NCBI GenBank assembly: GCA_010671905.1
Contig: JAAHII010000001.1
Location: forward strand, 3,720,001 to 3,784,000
Direction of reading: 5' to 3'
DNA from: Leptolyngbya sp. SIOISBB
GTDB lineage: Bacteria > Cyanobacteriota > Cyanobacteriia > Phormidesmidales > Phormidesmidaceae
DNA length: 64,000 nucleotides
In this document: positions 42,965-52,742 of the stretch, one piece after another
Position numbering within the stretch: the first letter of the stretch is position 1
How the letters are laid out: each line of letters opens with the position of its first letter
Notes under the pieces: model-generated
The model's database searches: none
What the model was told of the DNA's origin: nothing
The model's input: only the letters and a program-made list of their open reading frames with translations
Made by a program: the position numbers and the translations under genes

Positions 42965-43779
42965 TGTCGACCCTCTGGCTGATTGGGGGCACCCAAGAAA
43001 GCCGCCAGTTAGTTCAGCTGTGGGTGCAAAAGTTTCCTCATGATTCTTCTCGGCAACTGCACTGCATTGTTACAGTGACGACGGCAGCCGCTCGTTCTTT
43101 ATATCTTCAGACGCCTCCTCTACGAGTGCAGGTTGGTCAGTTCACTGCGGCCCAGATTGATAATTTCGTTCATCACAACCACATTGACGCCATTTTAGAT
43201 ATGTCGCACCCCTTCGCGACGGAAATTTCTCAGTTGGCGATTGCCCTGGCTCAGCACCGTCAACTTCCCTATCTGCGCTATGAGCGTCCGGTAGTGTCAG
43301 CACCACAGCAGACCTGGCGCGATCAACGAGGACGGCCAGGCATGGTCTGTGTGTCGCAACTCCAGGATGTCCTCACTCCGGAATCTTTAGCGGGCGATCG
43401 CACATTGCTGACCTTGGGCTACCGACAATTATCGATATTTGCGCCTTGGCAATCACGAGCAACGTTATTTGCCCGCATTCTGCCGTCACCTGTAGCTTTG
43501 AATACGGCTCTGCAAGTGGGCTTTACCCCTGATCGTTTGATCGCTTTGCGCCCTCCTATCAGTGTCGATCTAGAAAAAGCGCTATGGCAACAATGGCAGA
43601 TTACGCAACTCGTGACGAAGGCGTCTGGTCATCCAGGGGGACAAGACGACAAGCAGACGTTGGCCGCCGCAATGGGAGTGCGGTTAATTCAAATCCGGCG
43701 ACCCGCGATCGCGTATCCTCACCAAACTGATGACCTTGATACGGCACTACAGTTTGCTTTGCGTTACGGTAACCCTTGA
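42964..43779 (+). CDS. cobK: Precorrin-6A (cobalt-precorrin-6A) reductase
   Basis: A 271-residue NADPH-dependent reductase of the corrin ring pathway (CobK/CbiJ), leading to cobalamin or pseudocobalamin. Conserved: LWLIGGTQESRQL, VTVTTAAARSLYL, ILDMSHPFATEIS, LPYLRYERP, LTLGYRQLSIFAPW, and TQLVTKASGHPGG. The start overlaps the stop of the upstream methyltransferase gene by one base. No other cob gene lies in the window and no cobalamin riboswitch was seen. Confidence 0.88.
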   Translation: MSTLWLIGGTQESRQLVQLWVQKFPHDSSRQLHCIVTVTTAAARSLYLQTPPLRVQVGQFTAAQIDNFVHHNHIDAILDMSHPFATEISQLAIALAQHRQLPYLRYERPVVSAPQQTWRDQRGRPGMVCVSQLQDVLTPESLAGDRTLLTLGYRQLSIFAPWQSRATLFARILPSPVALNTALQVGFTPDRLIALRPPISVDLEKALWQQWQITQLVTKASGHPGGQDDKQTLAAAMGVRLIQIRRPAIAYPHQTDDLDTALQFALRYGNP

Positions 43780-44026
43780 TGTGTGAAGGAGTGTTCTCCC
43801 CTGGTTGGGAAATTCTGGCAACCAATCGTCAAAGTTTGCTGGCTCAGCTGCTAAAGGGGATGTTACGCTCGTCGGCATCAAGGCTTGATTGAGGGCAATA
43901 ACAGCCTAAATTGCGCGTTCAAAGATTAAGACGATCGCTTTTGACAAGGAGTGTTATGCTTAATCCCCAACAAGCTCACGCACAGGAATAGAGTGGGTGT
44001 GAAGTCGCTGTGCTTCCGGAGTTTTT

Positions 44027-45482
44027 ATGACAGCTCTGCCTATGCCATCTGGTTCATCTTCAGACGCTTCTGGGACTAACTCGCCGCCAGAGGCTACTCC
44101 TGCGTTTGCCATGAAGGAGTTGGTCACTCGACTCCAACGTGAGCAGTTCAAAATTCAAGATCTCCTCAGTTCTTTGGGGTTTGCCCTACGGAGTCTGAAT
44201 AATCTCAATCAGTTTTTAGAACTGATTCCCATGATTGCCAGTCGAGTGACGGATGCCAGCGGGGGTGCCCTGGTGTTGTTTCGTCCAGATGGCCAGGTGC
44301 GCCTAGAGCGCCTGCACTGTCAAAGTGACGATCATTGTCAAGACGTCAAGATGGCTCTAGAAGCGGCGACTCGTCAAGTCACGGCCTCCTTTTCGCCTTC
44401 TGGCAGCGCGATTGAAATTGCCCGCACCGCCATGCTGGCACTTGACCGCCACGTGCACCGCTACTTGGGTGCCGATTTTCAAATTTTTGGCACGGCCATT
44501 ATTGTCAAAAATGTAGAGCGGGGCCGTCTCTATGTCTTCAGTCGAGAGGTTGACTACGCGTGGACTGAAACCCGCCAAAAGCTAGTGCGGTTGGTGGCGG
44601 ATCAGACTGCAGTTGCGATCGAGAACGAAGAACTGACGGTGGCGCTCCGCAAAAAAGAGCGCATGGGTCGAGAATTAGAAATTGGTGCAGAGATTCAGCT
44701 GCAGCTATTGCCGCGTACCTTTCCCACGATTGATGGCATTGATTTAGCGGCGCAGTGCCGCACCGCCAATAAGGTTGGCGGCGACTATTACGATTTTATC
44801 CCCACCAGCTACGACCAAATTCGCCATCCTGAGGCTCAACCCTCATCCTTAGCCCCTTGGAGTTTTTGCGGTGGGCGATGTCATGGGCAAGGGGGTCCCT
44901 GCGGGGCTCATTATGACCATGTTGCGAGGGATGTTGCGGGCCGAAGTGCTGCATAGCTTTTCACCTGCTAAAATCCTGCATCATTTGAATCACGTCATGC
45001 ATACCGATCTGGAAAATTCCAGTCGATTTGTGACGCTGTTCTACGGCGAATACGATCCGAAAACGCGCACGCTTTCCTACAGTAATGCGGCTCACAATCC
45101 ACCCTTGCTCTGGCGAGCAGCCAGTAACACTGTGACGCGCTTAGATACGGTGGGCATGCTGTTGGGCCTAGATATCGATACTCATTATTACGAAGAGCAA
45201 GTCGAACTCCAGCCCGGCGACACCATTCTCTATTACACCGATGGGTTTACCGATGCGGCCAACTCCAAAGGGGAGCGCATGGATGAAGACAACTTGATTA
45301 ATGCACTGAAGTGGGCCTGCCATAATCGCCAGTCTGCACAGGAAATTTTGACCTATTTATTTGAGATGCTGCAGCGGTTTGTTGGTCATGGTCGTCATAC
45401 CGATGACGATGTCACCTTGGTGGTCATGCGCCTCAACCCAGAGTTACAACTCAACTTATTTAGTCAAGAGACCCCTGACTAG
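44027..45482 (+). pseudogene. GAF-SpoIIE (PP2C) serine phosphatase, frameshifted in a T5 run
   Basis: A protein of about 485 residues when the frame is restored. It has an N-terminal coil, a GAF-like sensor (about 45-200), a linker helix (LRKKERMGRELEIGAEIQLQLLP) and a PP2C-type SpoIIE domain. The first frame runs from ATG 44027 to 44956, the second to 45482. The break is at T5 (44873-44877): with four T's the text reads WSFAVGDVMGKGVPAGLIMT, the Mn-binding core of the family; with five it becomes WSFCGGRCHGQGG. The rest is normal (GDYYDFIP; YSNAAHNPPLLW; LYYTDGFTDAAN; DDDVTLVVMRL). SpoIIE phosphatases switch anti-sigma-factor antagonists. A single-base sequencing error or a recent mutation are both possible. 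Confidence 0.85.
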
Positions 45483-45660
45483 GGATCAAGTTATATCTTC
45501 AGGGTGAGTATATTGCCGCTGCGGTGGACTCGGTCATCGACTTGCTGATGTTGCTGATTCCCCGCTGGTGGTTTTATTCGGAAATCTCGCAGGGGAGAAA
45601 TACGCTTTTGAGGAGTTGTTGTGCTTCAATGCATACCAGCAAGTGATGTGAGGTTTTGTG

Positions 45661-45921
45661 ATGCATTCCGAGTCATTGTGGATGGCAGTGAGTGAAACGG
45701 GTTGGCGACAGCCAGAGACCCAGTTTGACGATACCTTGGCCAGTCAGAACCTCTGGCGTCAAGGCATGACGCCGATCCTGGCCCAAGAGCAGTTTGAACA
45801 AGATATCTTGGCGGATTTGGGTAATGTAATTGGGAATTTTATTGAATCGGGGCAGGTTTGGGCGCTCTTAATTGGGTTTGTCCTGGGATATATTTTGCGC
45901 GGGGTTACAACTTATCGTTAG
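45661..45921 (+). CDS. Small single-span membrane protein, unknown
   Basis: An 86-residue protein. The N-terminal 60 residues are polar (ETGWRQPETQFDDTLASQN; QFEQDILADLGNVIGNF), and residues 65-82 form one transmembrane helix (WALLIGFVLGYILRG). No family was recognised. It lies 48 bases before argH on the same strand. Codon use fits the host; a GTG three bases before ATG 45661 is an alternative start. Confidence 0.5.
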   Translation: MHSESLWMAVSETGWRQPETQFDDTLASQNLWRQGMTPILAQEQFEQDILADLGNVIGNFIESGQVWALLIGFVLGYILRGVTTYR

Positions 45922-45969
45922 ACATGGCATGCTGATGAAATTCCTCCCTGATAGAAAGGTGTCTGTGCT

Positions 45970-47367
45970 GTGAGTTCCCCTGCCCCTAAAGCTTGGAGCC
46001 AAAGATTTGAGTCGGCCTTGCATCCGGCGATCGCGGCCTTTAATGCCAGCATTGCCTTTGATATTGAACTGCTCGACTATGACCTCACTGGCTCCGAGGC
46101 CCATGCCAAAATGTTAGCCAAAGTCGGCATTATCACTGGTGTCGAAGCCGAACAGTTAGTGCAGGGGTTAGAACAGATTCGTCAGGAATATCGTGAAGGC
46201 AACTTCAATCCCACGATTGATGACGAAGATGTCCATTTCGCCGTTGAACATCGCCTGATTGAGATTATTGGGGATGTGGGAAAGAAGCTACACACGGCGA
46301 GATCGCGCAACGATCAGGTGGGTACAGATATTCGGCTGTATCTGCGCGATCAAGTGGATATCATTCGCGAGCAACTGCGGGTCTTTCAACAAGCTTTGAT
46401 CGACCAAGCTGAGCGCCATGTCGAGACGATCATTCCGGGGTACACCCATCTGCAACGCGCTCAACCGTTGAGCCTAGCTCATCACTTGCTGGCTTATGTC
46501 GAAATGGCGCAACGAGATTGGGAACGGTTAGGCGATATCCGGCCTCGCATCAACGTCTCACCTTTGGGCTGTGGCGCACTGGCAGGAACGCCGTTTCCGA
46601 TTGATCGGGCATATTCAGCCGAGTTACTGCGATTCGAGGGGGTATATCGCAATAGTCTGGATGGAGTCAGCGATCGCGACTTTGCGATTGAGTTTACTGC
46701 GGCTGCCAGTCTGATTAGCGTCCATCTATCACGCTTAGCCGAAGAAATCATTCTCTGGGCCTCTGCCGAATTTGGGTTTGTCAAACTGACGGATACCTGC
46801 TCGACCGGCTCCAGCATCATGCCGCAGAAAAAGAATCCCGATGTGCCGGAACTGGTACGCGGTAAAACGGGGCGCGTCTTTGGCCATCTCCAAAGTTTGT
46901 TGGTGATGATGAAAGGGTTACCGATGGCCTACAACAAAGATCTGCAAGAAGACAAAGAACCTTTGTTTGACACGGTGAAAACAGTGCAGGGGTGTCTACA
47001 GGCCATGACGATTTTGCTGCAAGAAGGTCTGGAATTTCAGACTGAGCGTTTGGCCGAGACCGTCACCACGGATTTCTCCAACGCTACGGATGTGGCCGAT
47101 TATCTGGCTGCCAAAGGAGTGCCCTTCCGGGAAGCGTACAACCTAGTGGGTAAAGTAGTGCGGCAATGCCTCGCTAGCCAAAAGCTATTGAAGGATCTCA
47201 GCCTCGAAGAATGGCAAACCCTACATCCTGCGTTTGAAGCGGATATTTATGCCGCGATCGCGCCCCAACAGGTGGTGGCTGCTCGTAATAGCCTTGGCGG
47301 CACTGGCTTTGAGCAAGTGCGGTTGGCCCTGAGTGAGGCGAAGAAGCGGCTGCTTGAGGTGGGGTGA
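45970..47367 (+). CDS. argH: Argininosuccinate lyase
   Basis: A 465-residue enzyme that splits argininosuccinate into arginine and fumarate, the last step of arginine synthesis. GTG start with AGAAAGG upstream. The fumarase-superfamily signature [16 protein letters not shown] is intact, as are the substrate regions [14 protein letters not shown] and [17 protein letters not shown]. The homotetramer acts in the cytosol. The length is normal. Confidence 0.96.
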   Translation: MSSPAPKAWSQRFESALHPAIAAFNASIAFDIELLDYDLTGSEAHAKMLAKVGIITGVEAEQLVQGLEQIRQEYREGNFNPTIDDEDVHFAVEHRLIEIIGDVGKKLHTARSRNDQVGTDIRLYLRDQVDIIREQLRVFQQALIDQAERHVETIIPGYTHLQRAQPLSLAHHLLAYVEMAQRDWERLGDIRPRINVSPLGCGALAGTPFPIDRAYSAELLRFEGVYRNSLDGVSDRDFAIEFTAAASLISVHLSRLAEEIILWASAEFGFVKLTDTCSTGSSIMPQKKNPDVPELVRGKTGRVFGHLQSLLVMMKGLPMAYNKDLQEDKEPLFDTVKTVQGCLQAMTILLQEGLEFQTERLAETVTTDFSNATDVADYLAAKGVPFREAYNLVGKVVRQCLASQKLLKDLSLEEWQTLHPAFEADIYAAIAPQQVVAARNSLGGTGFEQVRLALSEAKKRLLEVG

Positions 47368-47487
47368 AAGTGTGTGAGTGTGGATGGGTATGAGAGTGGA
47401 TGGAGTCGGTGAGGTGAGTGAGGTCGAAAAGGGTTGAGTTTTGAATTCGCAGTGATTCAAATAACGGGCTCAGCACACTGAACCAAG

Positions 47488-47557
47488 CACTCAAAACTTA
47501 GAACTCAAAACTTAGAACTCAAAACTTAGAACTCAAAACTTAGAACTCAAAACTTAG
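47488..47557 (+). repeat. Five tandem copies of a 14-bp unit
   Basis: AACTCAAAACTTAG is repeated five times in register (the first copy begins CACTC), directly after argH. A second short repeat of CCCTGTTC type follows at about 47566-47599. Probably a slippage-prone minisatellite. Confidence 0.9.
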
Positions 47558-47614
47558 AAGCAACTCCCTGTTCTCTATTCCCTGTTCCCTGTTCCCTCTT
47601 TAGTGGATGCTCTC

Positions 47615-48889
47615 ATGACTATTTCTCTCTGCATGATTGTCAAAAACGAAGCGGAGAATCTCCCGCGCTGTCTAGATAGTATCAAGGACTGCGTGGACGA
47701 AATGCGGATCCTCGATACGGGGTCTCAGGATGACACGATCGCGATCGCTCAATCCTACGGCGCGATCGTCGACACCATGGAGTGGGCGCAGGATTTTGCG
47801 ATGGCGCGTAATCAGTCCATTGTAACGGCAACGGGGGACTGGATTGTCGTGCTGGATGCGGATGAAACGCTGACGGCAGCAGGGCGCGAGTTGCTGAATT
47901 TGATCAGGGCTGGGGAACCGCTGGGCGATCATGACCTCGACTCTCTGTTGGCTATTACCTGGTTACGCCATGAGATCAATACCGTGCAATCGCCGTACTC
48001 AGAAGTATCGCGCCTCTTTCGCAATCGGGATGACCTCCGGTTTAATCGGCCTTATCACGAGACCATCGATGATAGTGTGACGCAGTTGATGCAGGCTGAC
48101 GCCCAGTGGGAGATATTGCTCTGGCCGTCAGTTGCCCTTTTGCATACGGGTTATGAAGCAGACGCGATCGCCCAGCGGGATAAATTTGCGCGTGCCGAAA
48201 CCATCATGTCCACGTATCTAGCTGAGCGTCCCCAAGATGCCTACATCTGCAATAAATTGGGGGCGCTATACCTCAGTACGGATCAGATTGCTCGGGGTCA
48301 GTCGCTGCTGGAACAAGGACTCGCGGCTGCCCCGACCGATGCCTCCACGCTTTACGAGTTGCATTACCACTTGGGGCTGGCCTATCGAGAGACGGGTTTG
48401 AACGCGATCGCCATTGACCATTATCAGAAGGCGCTGACTCAGGAGGTTCCCGAGGTGTTGAAGGTGGGGGCTTACCTGAATCTTGGTACCCTGTATCAGG
48501 GCAATAACAATTTCACTGGGGCGTTTGATCTCTTTTCGCAAGCGATCTCGGCGGCACCCGAGTTTGCCCTGGCCCACTTCAACTTAGGCGTTGTACAGCG
48601 CGTTTTGGGCGATTTGCCAGGGGCGGTTTCGTCTTACAAGCAAGCGATCGCTCTCGATCCGGAGTATGCGGCAGCTTATCAGAATCTGGGCGTGGTGCTG
48701 TTCAAGCTATCGCTGGTGCCTGAAAGTATTCAGGCGTTCCAACAGGCGATCGCTTTATATAAACAGTTTGACCCCGCCCAAGCCGAACGCTTGATGCAAA
48801 GCATTGGCAATTTAGGGGAAAAGATGAATGCCGATGCGGCAAATAGCCCGACTGCCCAGAGAGGGAAAGGGTTTGGGACTTCAGTTTGA
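47615..48889 (+). CDS. Family 2 glycosyltransferase with TPR repeats
   Basis: A 424-residue protein. The N-terminal GT-A domain (about 1-200) begins MTISLCMIVKNEAENLPRCL and has the DxD-type metal motif in VVLDADETL, typical of the SunS/WaaE-like GT2 group. The C-terminal half (about 200-410) has five or six TPR units (AYICNKLGALYLSTDQ; FNLGVVQRVLGDLPGAVSSY; YQNLGVVLFKLSLVPESIQA). Many cyanobacteria carry this architecture; the donor and acceptor are unknown. ATG 47615 fits the family better than GTG 47603. Confidence 0.85.
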   Translation: MTISLCMIVKNEAENLPRCLDSIKDCVDEMRILDTGSQDDTIAIAQSYGAIVDTMEWAQDFAMARNQSIVTATGDWIVVLDADETLTAAGRELLNLIRAGEPLGDHDLDSLLAITWLRHEINTVQSPYSEVSRLFRNRDDLRFNRPYHETIDDSVTQLMQADAQWEILLWPSVALLHTGYEADAIAQRDKFARAETIMSTYLAERPQDAYICNKLGALYLSTDQIARGQSLLEQGLAAAPTDASTLYELHYHLGLAYRETGLNAIAIDHYQKALTQEVPEVLKVGAYLNLGTLYQGNNNFTGAFDLFSQAISAAPEFALAHFNLGVVQRVLGDLPGAVSSYKQAIALDPEYAAAYQNLGVVLFKLSLVPESIQAFQQAIALYKQFDPAQAERLMQSIGNLGEKMNADAANSPTAQRGKGFGTSV

Positions 48890-48966
48890 GATGCTTCTGC
48901 GGCGATGAGGGTAAAAGATCCATCGGCTGCGGGCTTTGACCGATGCCCCACGGTCCCTGTCCACAG

Positions 48967-51900
48967 TTAAGAAAGCATGACTCGTTCTTGCTGCGGCTCT
49001 GGCGGCTGGACTGGCCGCTGGGGTTGGGACGAGTGACGCTTGATGAGCATGTAGGACGCTGGTACAAAATAGAGCGCCAGGATCGTGGCTCCAGACATGC
49101 CCCCCGCGATTGCGATCGACAAGGGTCGCCAAAACGGATCGCCTTCTGCCAGCAGCGGCACAAATCCGACGATGGTGGTTACAGTGGTTGTGATCACGTG
49201 GCGAGTGGCCCGCAAGGTGACTCGCTGTACGGCTTTCGGATTCCCTTGGCGACACTCAGGATCTTGGTCGAGGCAAGTCAGCACCACGATGGAGTCGTTG
49301 ATCGCGATGCCAATCAAGCCCATCGTGCCGACGATCGCCATAAAGCCCAGCACCGCCCCAAAGACCTTCAGGGAAAGTAGCGCCATGCCGATGGAGCCAA
49401 CGGCGACCACCGCCAGCACGCCTGCTAGTCGAAACGACCCTAAGGACAGCACTAGCGATGCCACCATGCCCACCACCAAGAGCGGCACGAACAAGAGCAG
49501 GTTACCCATCGCTGAGTTTTGCTCTTCGAACTCGCCGCCAAACTCGTAGCGGTATCCCGGCGGTAGCTCAAAATTGGTTTCGGCCAAACGGTCTTGCAGT
49601 GCCGTCAAGACGGTGCTTGGCAAGACCCCAGCGGTGATAAAGGCTTGTACCGTATTCACGCGCTGCTCGTTGCGGCGAGCAATACTAGAAAGTTGTGGCA
49701 TGAGTTCAAAGTCGCCCAGGGCTGCTGCGGGGCGGAAAGCACGATCGCCACTCTGAGCCGGTCGCAGATCCAACGAGGATAAGGCTTCTAAGCTGGCGCG
49801 ATCGCGGTTCGCGAGGCGCACCCGGACAGGAAGATTTTCCGTCGATTCTAAAATGGCCCCACCCGTAATGCCCTCAGAATAGGCATCAAGCTGCTGAGCG
49901 ATTTCAGTGTTGGTCAGCCCGGCCTGACGCACTTGTTCGTCATCTAGATAAAGACCCAGCTTCGGCTGACCTGCCGTCAGATCGTCCCGCACATGCAGCA
50001 CATCCGGAATAGTGACCATCAGCTCACGCACTTCCATGCCTAAGCGCCTCAGTTCCTCTAAGTTCGGGCCGTAAAGGCGCATTTCCACCGGCGCGTCAAA
50101 CGGTGGCCCCTGCTGAAACTTTTGGGCAATCACCCGAGCGGTGGGAAACTGTGCATCGAGCTCGTCCTGCACTGTGTGGATCAGCACTTCAACCTGATCC
50201 TCTGACTTCAGCTGCACCATGGCCTGGGCGTAGGAGGGTTCATTTTCGCGATCGCCCTGCAGGTTGTAATAGAAGCGCGGCGCACTTTCCCCCACAAACC
50301 AGTACACATCCTCAACGTTGTCGTGCTGCAAGATGACCTCCCGCGCCTGCATCACCTGTTCCCGCACCGCCTCAATGGGAGTTTGGGAAGAAAACTCCAT
50401 CTCAATGTGAAACTGATCGCGATCGAGCAGGGGGAAAAACTGGTTTTCCAACGTGCCCGCTGAGATAAAACCGACCAGGGGAATTGCCAGGGTGATGCCG
50501 ATGACCAAGAGAGGACGAGCCACGGTGCGGCCAATTGACCAGCGATAGAGCCGTGCTAAACGTGGTACCGATAGGCCCTCATTCCACCAGGCTCCTGGCT
50601 GGTGCAAAAACCGGGTGACCCGTCCGCGCAAGCCTGAAAACCGTATGGGCCGAGTTTGAGCGGAGTCCTGACGACCCAAGGCGAGGGCAGCGAGGGCCGC
50701 AATTAGCGTGAGGGAGAGCGCTAGCGATGAGATAATCGCTAAAATCACCCCCAGGGCGATCGAGCCGACAAATTCCCCCGCTGAGCCGGGCAGCAGGTAA
50801 ATCGGTAAGAAAGTCAGCACGGTGGTGGCGGTCGAGGCCAGCAGGGGCACCCGCAAATGATGGACGGTTTTGGTTGCAGCCTGGAGCGGAGCCATACCGT
50901 CGGCAATATCGGCTTGAATTTCATCCACCACGACGATCGCGTTGTCGATCAGCAGGCCCAGGGCAATAATCAGCCCGGTCACCGACATTTGATGTACGGG
51001 CACGCCCAGCACCGTCATCCAGCCAAACACCGCAAAAATCGTAAAGGGTAGAGCCGAGCCCACGACAAACGCAGAACGCCACCCCATCGCCACCAGCGTC
51101 ACACTAAAGACGAGGAAAGCACCCAGCACCAGGTTGAGCATCAGCGTGTCGATGCGATTTTTGACATAACCACTCTGGTCAAAAATCACGTTCAGGCTGA
51201 CGCCCACCGGCAGGCGATCGCGAAAATCTGTCACCGCCGTCCGGGTCTGAGCTGCCCACTGGTCAATGCGTAAGCCCGATTGCATCATCACCCCCAAGAC
51301 CACCGCTGGTTGCCCCCCCACAATCGCCTGATCACTGAGGGGATACCGTACGCCTCGGCTGACGCTGGCAATATCGCTGAGGCGAGCAAACTGGCCGTTA
51401 CTGGTCTGGATGGGAATTTGCCGAATCTGTTCAGTGCTTTCCAGATCACTCTCGACCTCCAGGGCCAAGGTTTCTGAGCCGGTGCGGAGCTGTCCGGCAC
51501 TGGCTTTGGCATCATGCAGGCTAATTTGAGTCGCCAACTGCTGCGGCGATAGGCCCACCCCCACCAGCTCCGGCGCATTGATTTCCACCAAAATCTCTTC
51601 ATCCGGGTTGCCAAAGAAATCGACTTCTTCGGTGCCATCCACGCCTCGCAAGATGACGCCTAATTCTTCGGCATAGCGGCGCAAAATCGCGTAATTGGGC
51701 GCTTCTGGCAGCGTCCATTGCAGAGCCGTGACGAAGGTATAGGCTTTGACCAACACCTCTGATAGCTCTGGATCGACCACCCCACCGGGAAATCGCGTCG
51801 TGGCGTCATCCATTTCATCCCGGACTTTTGACCAGACTGGCTGAGCATTCACAATCGATTCCGACAGCTCGACCGACACGCTCGAAAAGCCGACCCGCGA

Positions 51901-52143
51901 TTCCGATTCGATCACGCTGATCTCTTCGATTTCCGAGAGCTCTTCTTCTAAGACGGTGGTCACGAGTGCTTCTACCCGCTCGGCGCTCGCTCCGGGAAAC
52001 GCCGTTGTGATGATCGCGACTCGCGAGACGAGTTGAGGATCTTCTTGGCGGGGCAACGATTGATAGGAGGACAAGCCCCATCCCAACAGCAGGATGATCG
52101 TCAGGGCTAGCAGGCGCAGGTTAGTGAAAAAAGGGCGAACCAT
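48967..52143 (-). CDS. RND family efflux transporter permease
   Basis: A 1058-residue inner-membrane pump of the AcrB/CzcA type, driven by the proton gradient. It has twelve transmembrane helices in two sets (first at residue ~12 and about 330-490; second at about 520-545 and 860-1030), each with a large periplasmic loop. Visible motifs: PRQEDPQLVSRVAIITTAFPGASAERVE (in part), GLLIDNAIVVVDEIQADIADG in helix 4 with the conserved Asp, and GIAINDSIVVLTCLDQDPE in the second half. The substrate class cannot be fixed. The adaptor gene lies upstream on the same strand, but 599 bases away, with low-complexity GGATG repeats directly before this start. Confidence 0.9.
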   Translation of the reverse strand: MVRPFFTNLRLLALTIILLLGWGLSSYQSLPRQEDPQLVSRVAIITTAFPGASAERVEALVTTVLEEELSEIEEISVIESESRVGFSSVSVELSESIVNAQPVWSKVRDEMDDATTRFPGGVVDPELSEVLVKAYTFVTALQWTLPEAPNYAILRRYAEELGVILRGVDGTEEVDFFGNPDEEILVEINAPELVGVGLSPQQLATQISLHDAKASAGQLRTGSETLALEVESDLESTEQIRQIPIQTSNGQFARLSDIASVSRGVRYPLSDQAIVGGQPAVVLGVMMQSGLRIDQWAAQTRTAVTDFRDRLPVGVSLNVIFDQSGYVKNRIDTLMLNLVLGAFLVFSVTLVAMGWRSAFVVGSALPFTIFAVFGWMTVLGVPVHQMSVTGLIIALGLLIDNAIVVVDEIQADIADGMAPLQAATKTVHHLRVPLLASTATTVLTFLPIYLLPGSAGEFVGSIALGVILAIISSLALSLTLIAALAALALGRQDSAQTRPIRFSGLRGRVTRFLHQPGAWWNEGLSVPRLARLYRWSIGRTVARPLLVIGITLAIPLVGFISAGTLENQFFPLLDRDQFHIEMEFSSQTPIEAVREQVMQAREVILQHDNVEDVYWFVGESAPRFYYNLQGDRENEPSYAQAMVQLKSEDQVEVLIHTVQDELDAQFPTARVIAQKFQQGPPFDAPVEMRLYGPNLEELRRLGMEVRELMVTIPDVLHVRDDLTAGQPKLGLYLDDEQVRQAGLTNTEIAQQLDAYSEGITGGAILESTENLPVRVRLANRDRASLEALSSLDLRPAQSGDRAFRPAAALGDFELMPQLSSIARRNEQRVNTVQAFITAGVLPSTVLTALQDRLAETNFELPPGYRYEFGGEFEEQNSAMGNLLLFVPLLVVGMVASLVLSLGSFRLAGVLAVVAVGSIGMALLSLKVFGAVLGFMAIVGTMGLIGIAINDSIVVLTCLDQDPECRQGNPKAVQRVTLRATRHVITTTVTTIVGFVPLLAEGDPFWRPLSIAIAGGMSGATILALYFVPASYMLIKRHSSQPQRPVQPPEPQQERVMLS

Positions 52144-52742
52144 AGGAGTGGATGGGTGGATGAGTGGATGGGTAGGTGGGTGGATGAGGAGTGACGGATT
52201 TTAAGGTGCGGGCTTGATCTTGACTGCAGACCTCCCAGGTCAATATTCATGGGACTTTCACAGTGTTCTTGTGCTTCCCCAGACCTCGGGGGACACAGCC
52301 GCTTTCCTCATATTTGGCGGGCATACAGTTTGATAGCGGTGCCGCGCTTCCGATTGTCGATCCGCCGCTGTGTCTGCTCTCTTTATTGAGCTACGGCGTA
52401 TACACATCTCTAGAACTCAGCACAAAGGTCGATCCCCCGCTGTCGTTGCCCCCTAAAGCCCTCTGGGCATGGCTGCGTTAGAAAAATGGGGCTCTATCCG
52501 ATTCAAACTAGGATTTCCCCCTTTTTAAGGGGGATTGAGGGGGATCTAACCTCAGGCATGTTCTCAAGAATGACTTATGTATAAACGGCAGCTGATTGAG
52601 GGGGGCGATTCACATCCGGTATTGAGTTGCCCTTCTGTTTTGAGGGAATTGGGGGGAGCACGCCGACCGATAAATCGATTCTCTAGTTGCCCAAAATCGG
52701 TACTAGGAAACCAGAACTGGCCCCAACGGCACAAGTCTCGAT
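52144..52742. other. Repeat-rich gap between RND adaptor and pump genes
   Basis: About 600 bases without a gene, unusual inside an efflux operon. It holds GGATG-type low-complexity repeats (52144-52190), a direct repeat GTCGATCC(G/C)CCGCTGT ~85 bases apart (near 52356 and 52431), and the CCCCCTTTTTAAGGGGG element at 52517-52533 with further GGGG-rich copies to 52660. It reads as a pile-up of small dispersed repeats. Confidence 0.6.
52517..52533. repeat. CCCCCTTTTTAAGGGGG palindromic repeat
   Basis: 7-base arms around TTT, followed by ATTGAGGGGGATCTAAC. This is a well-known type of dispersed intergenic repeat in filamentous cyanobacteria. Confidence 0.65.

Noticed and set aside
47488-47557. 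Possible CRISPR array
   Set aside because: The 14-bp units are contiguous with no spacers and no cas genes are near; it is a tandem repeat.
52263-52481. 72-residue frame between RND adaptor and pump
   Set aside because: It is made of the direct repeats of that gap (VDPPLxLL twice) and is better explained as repeat DNA.
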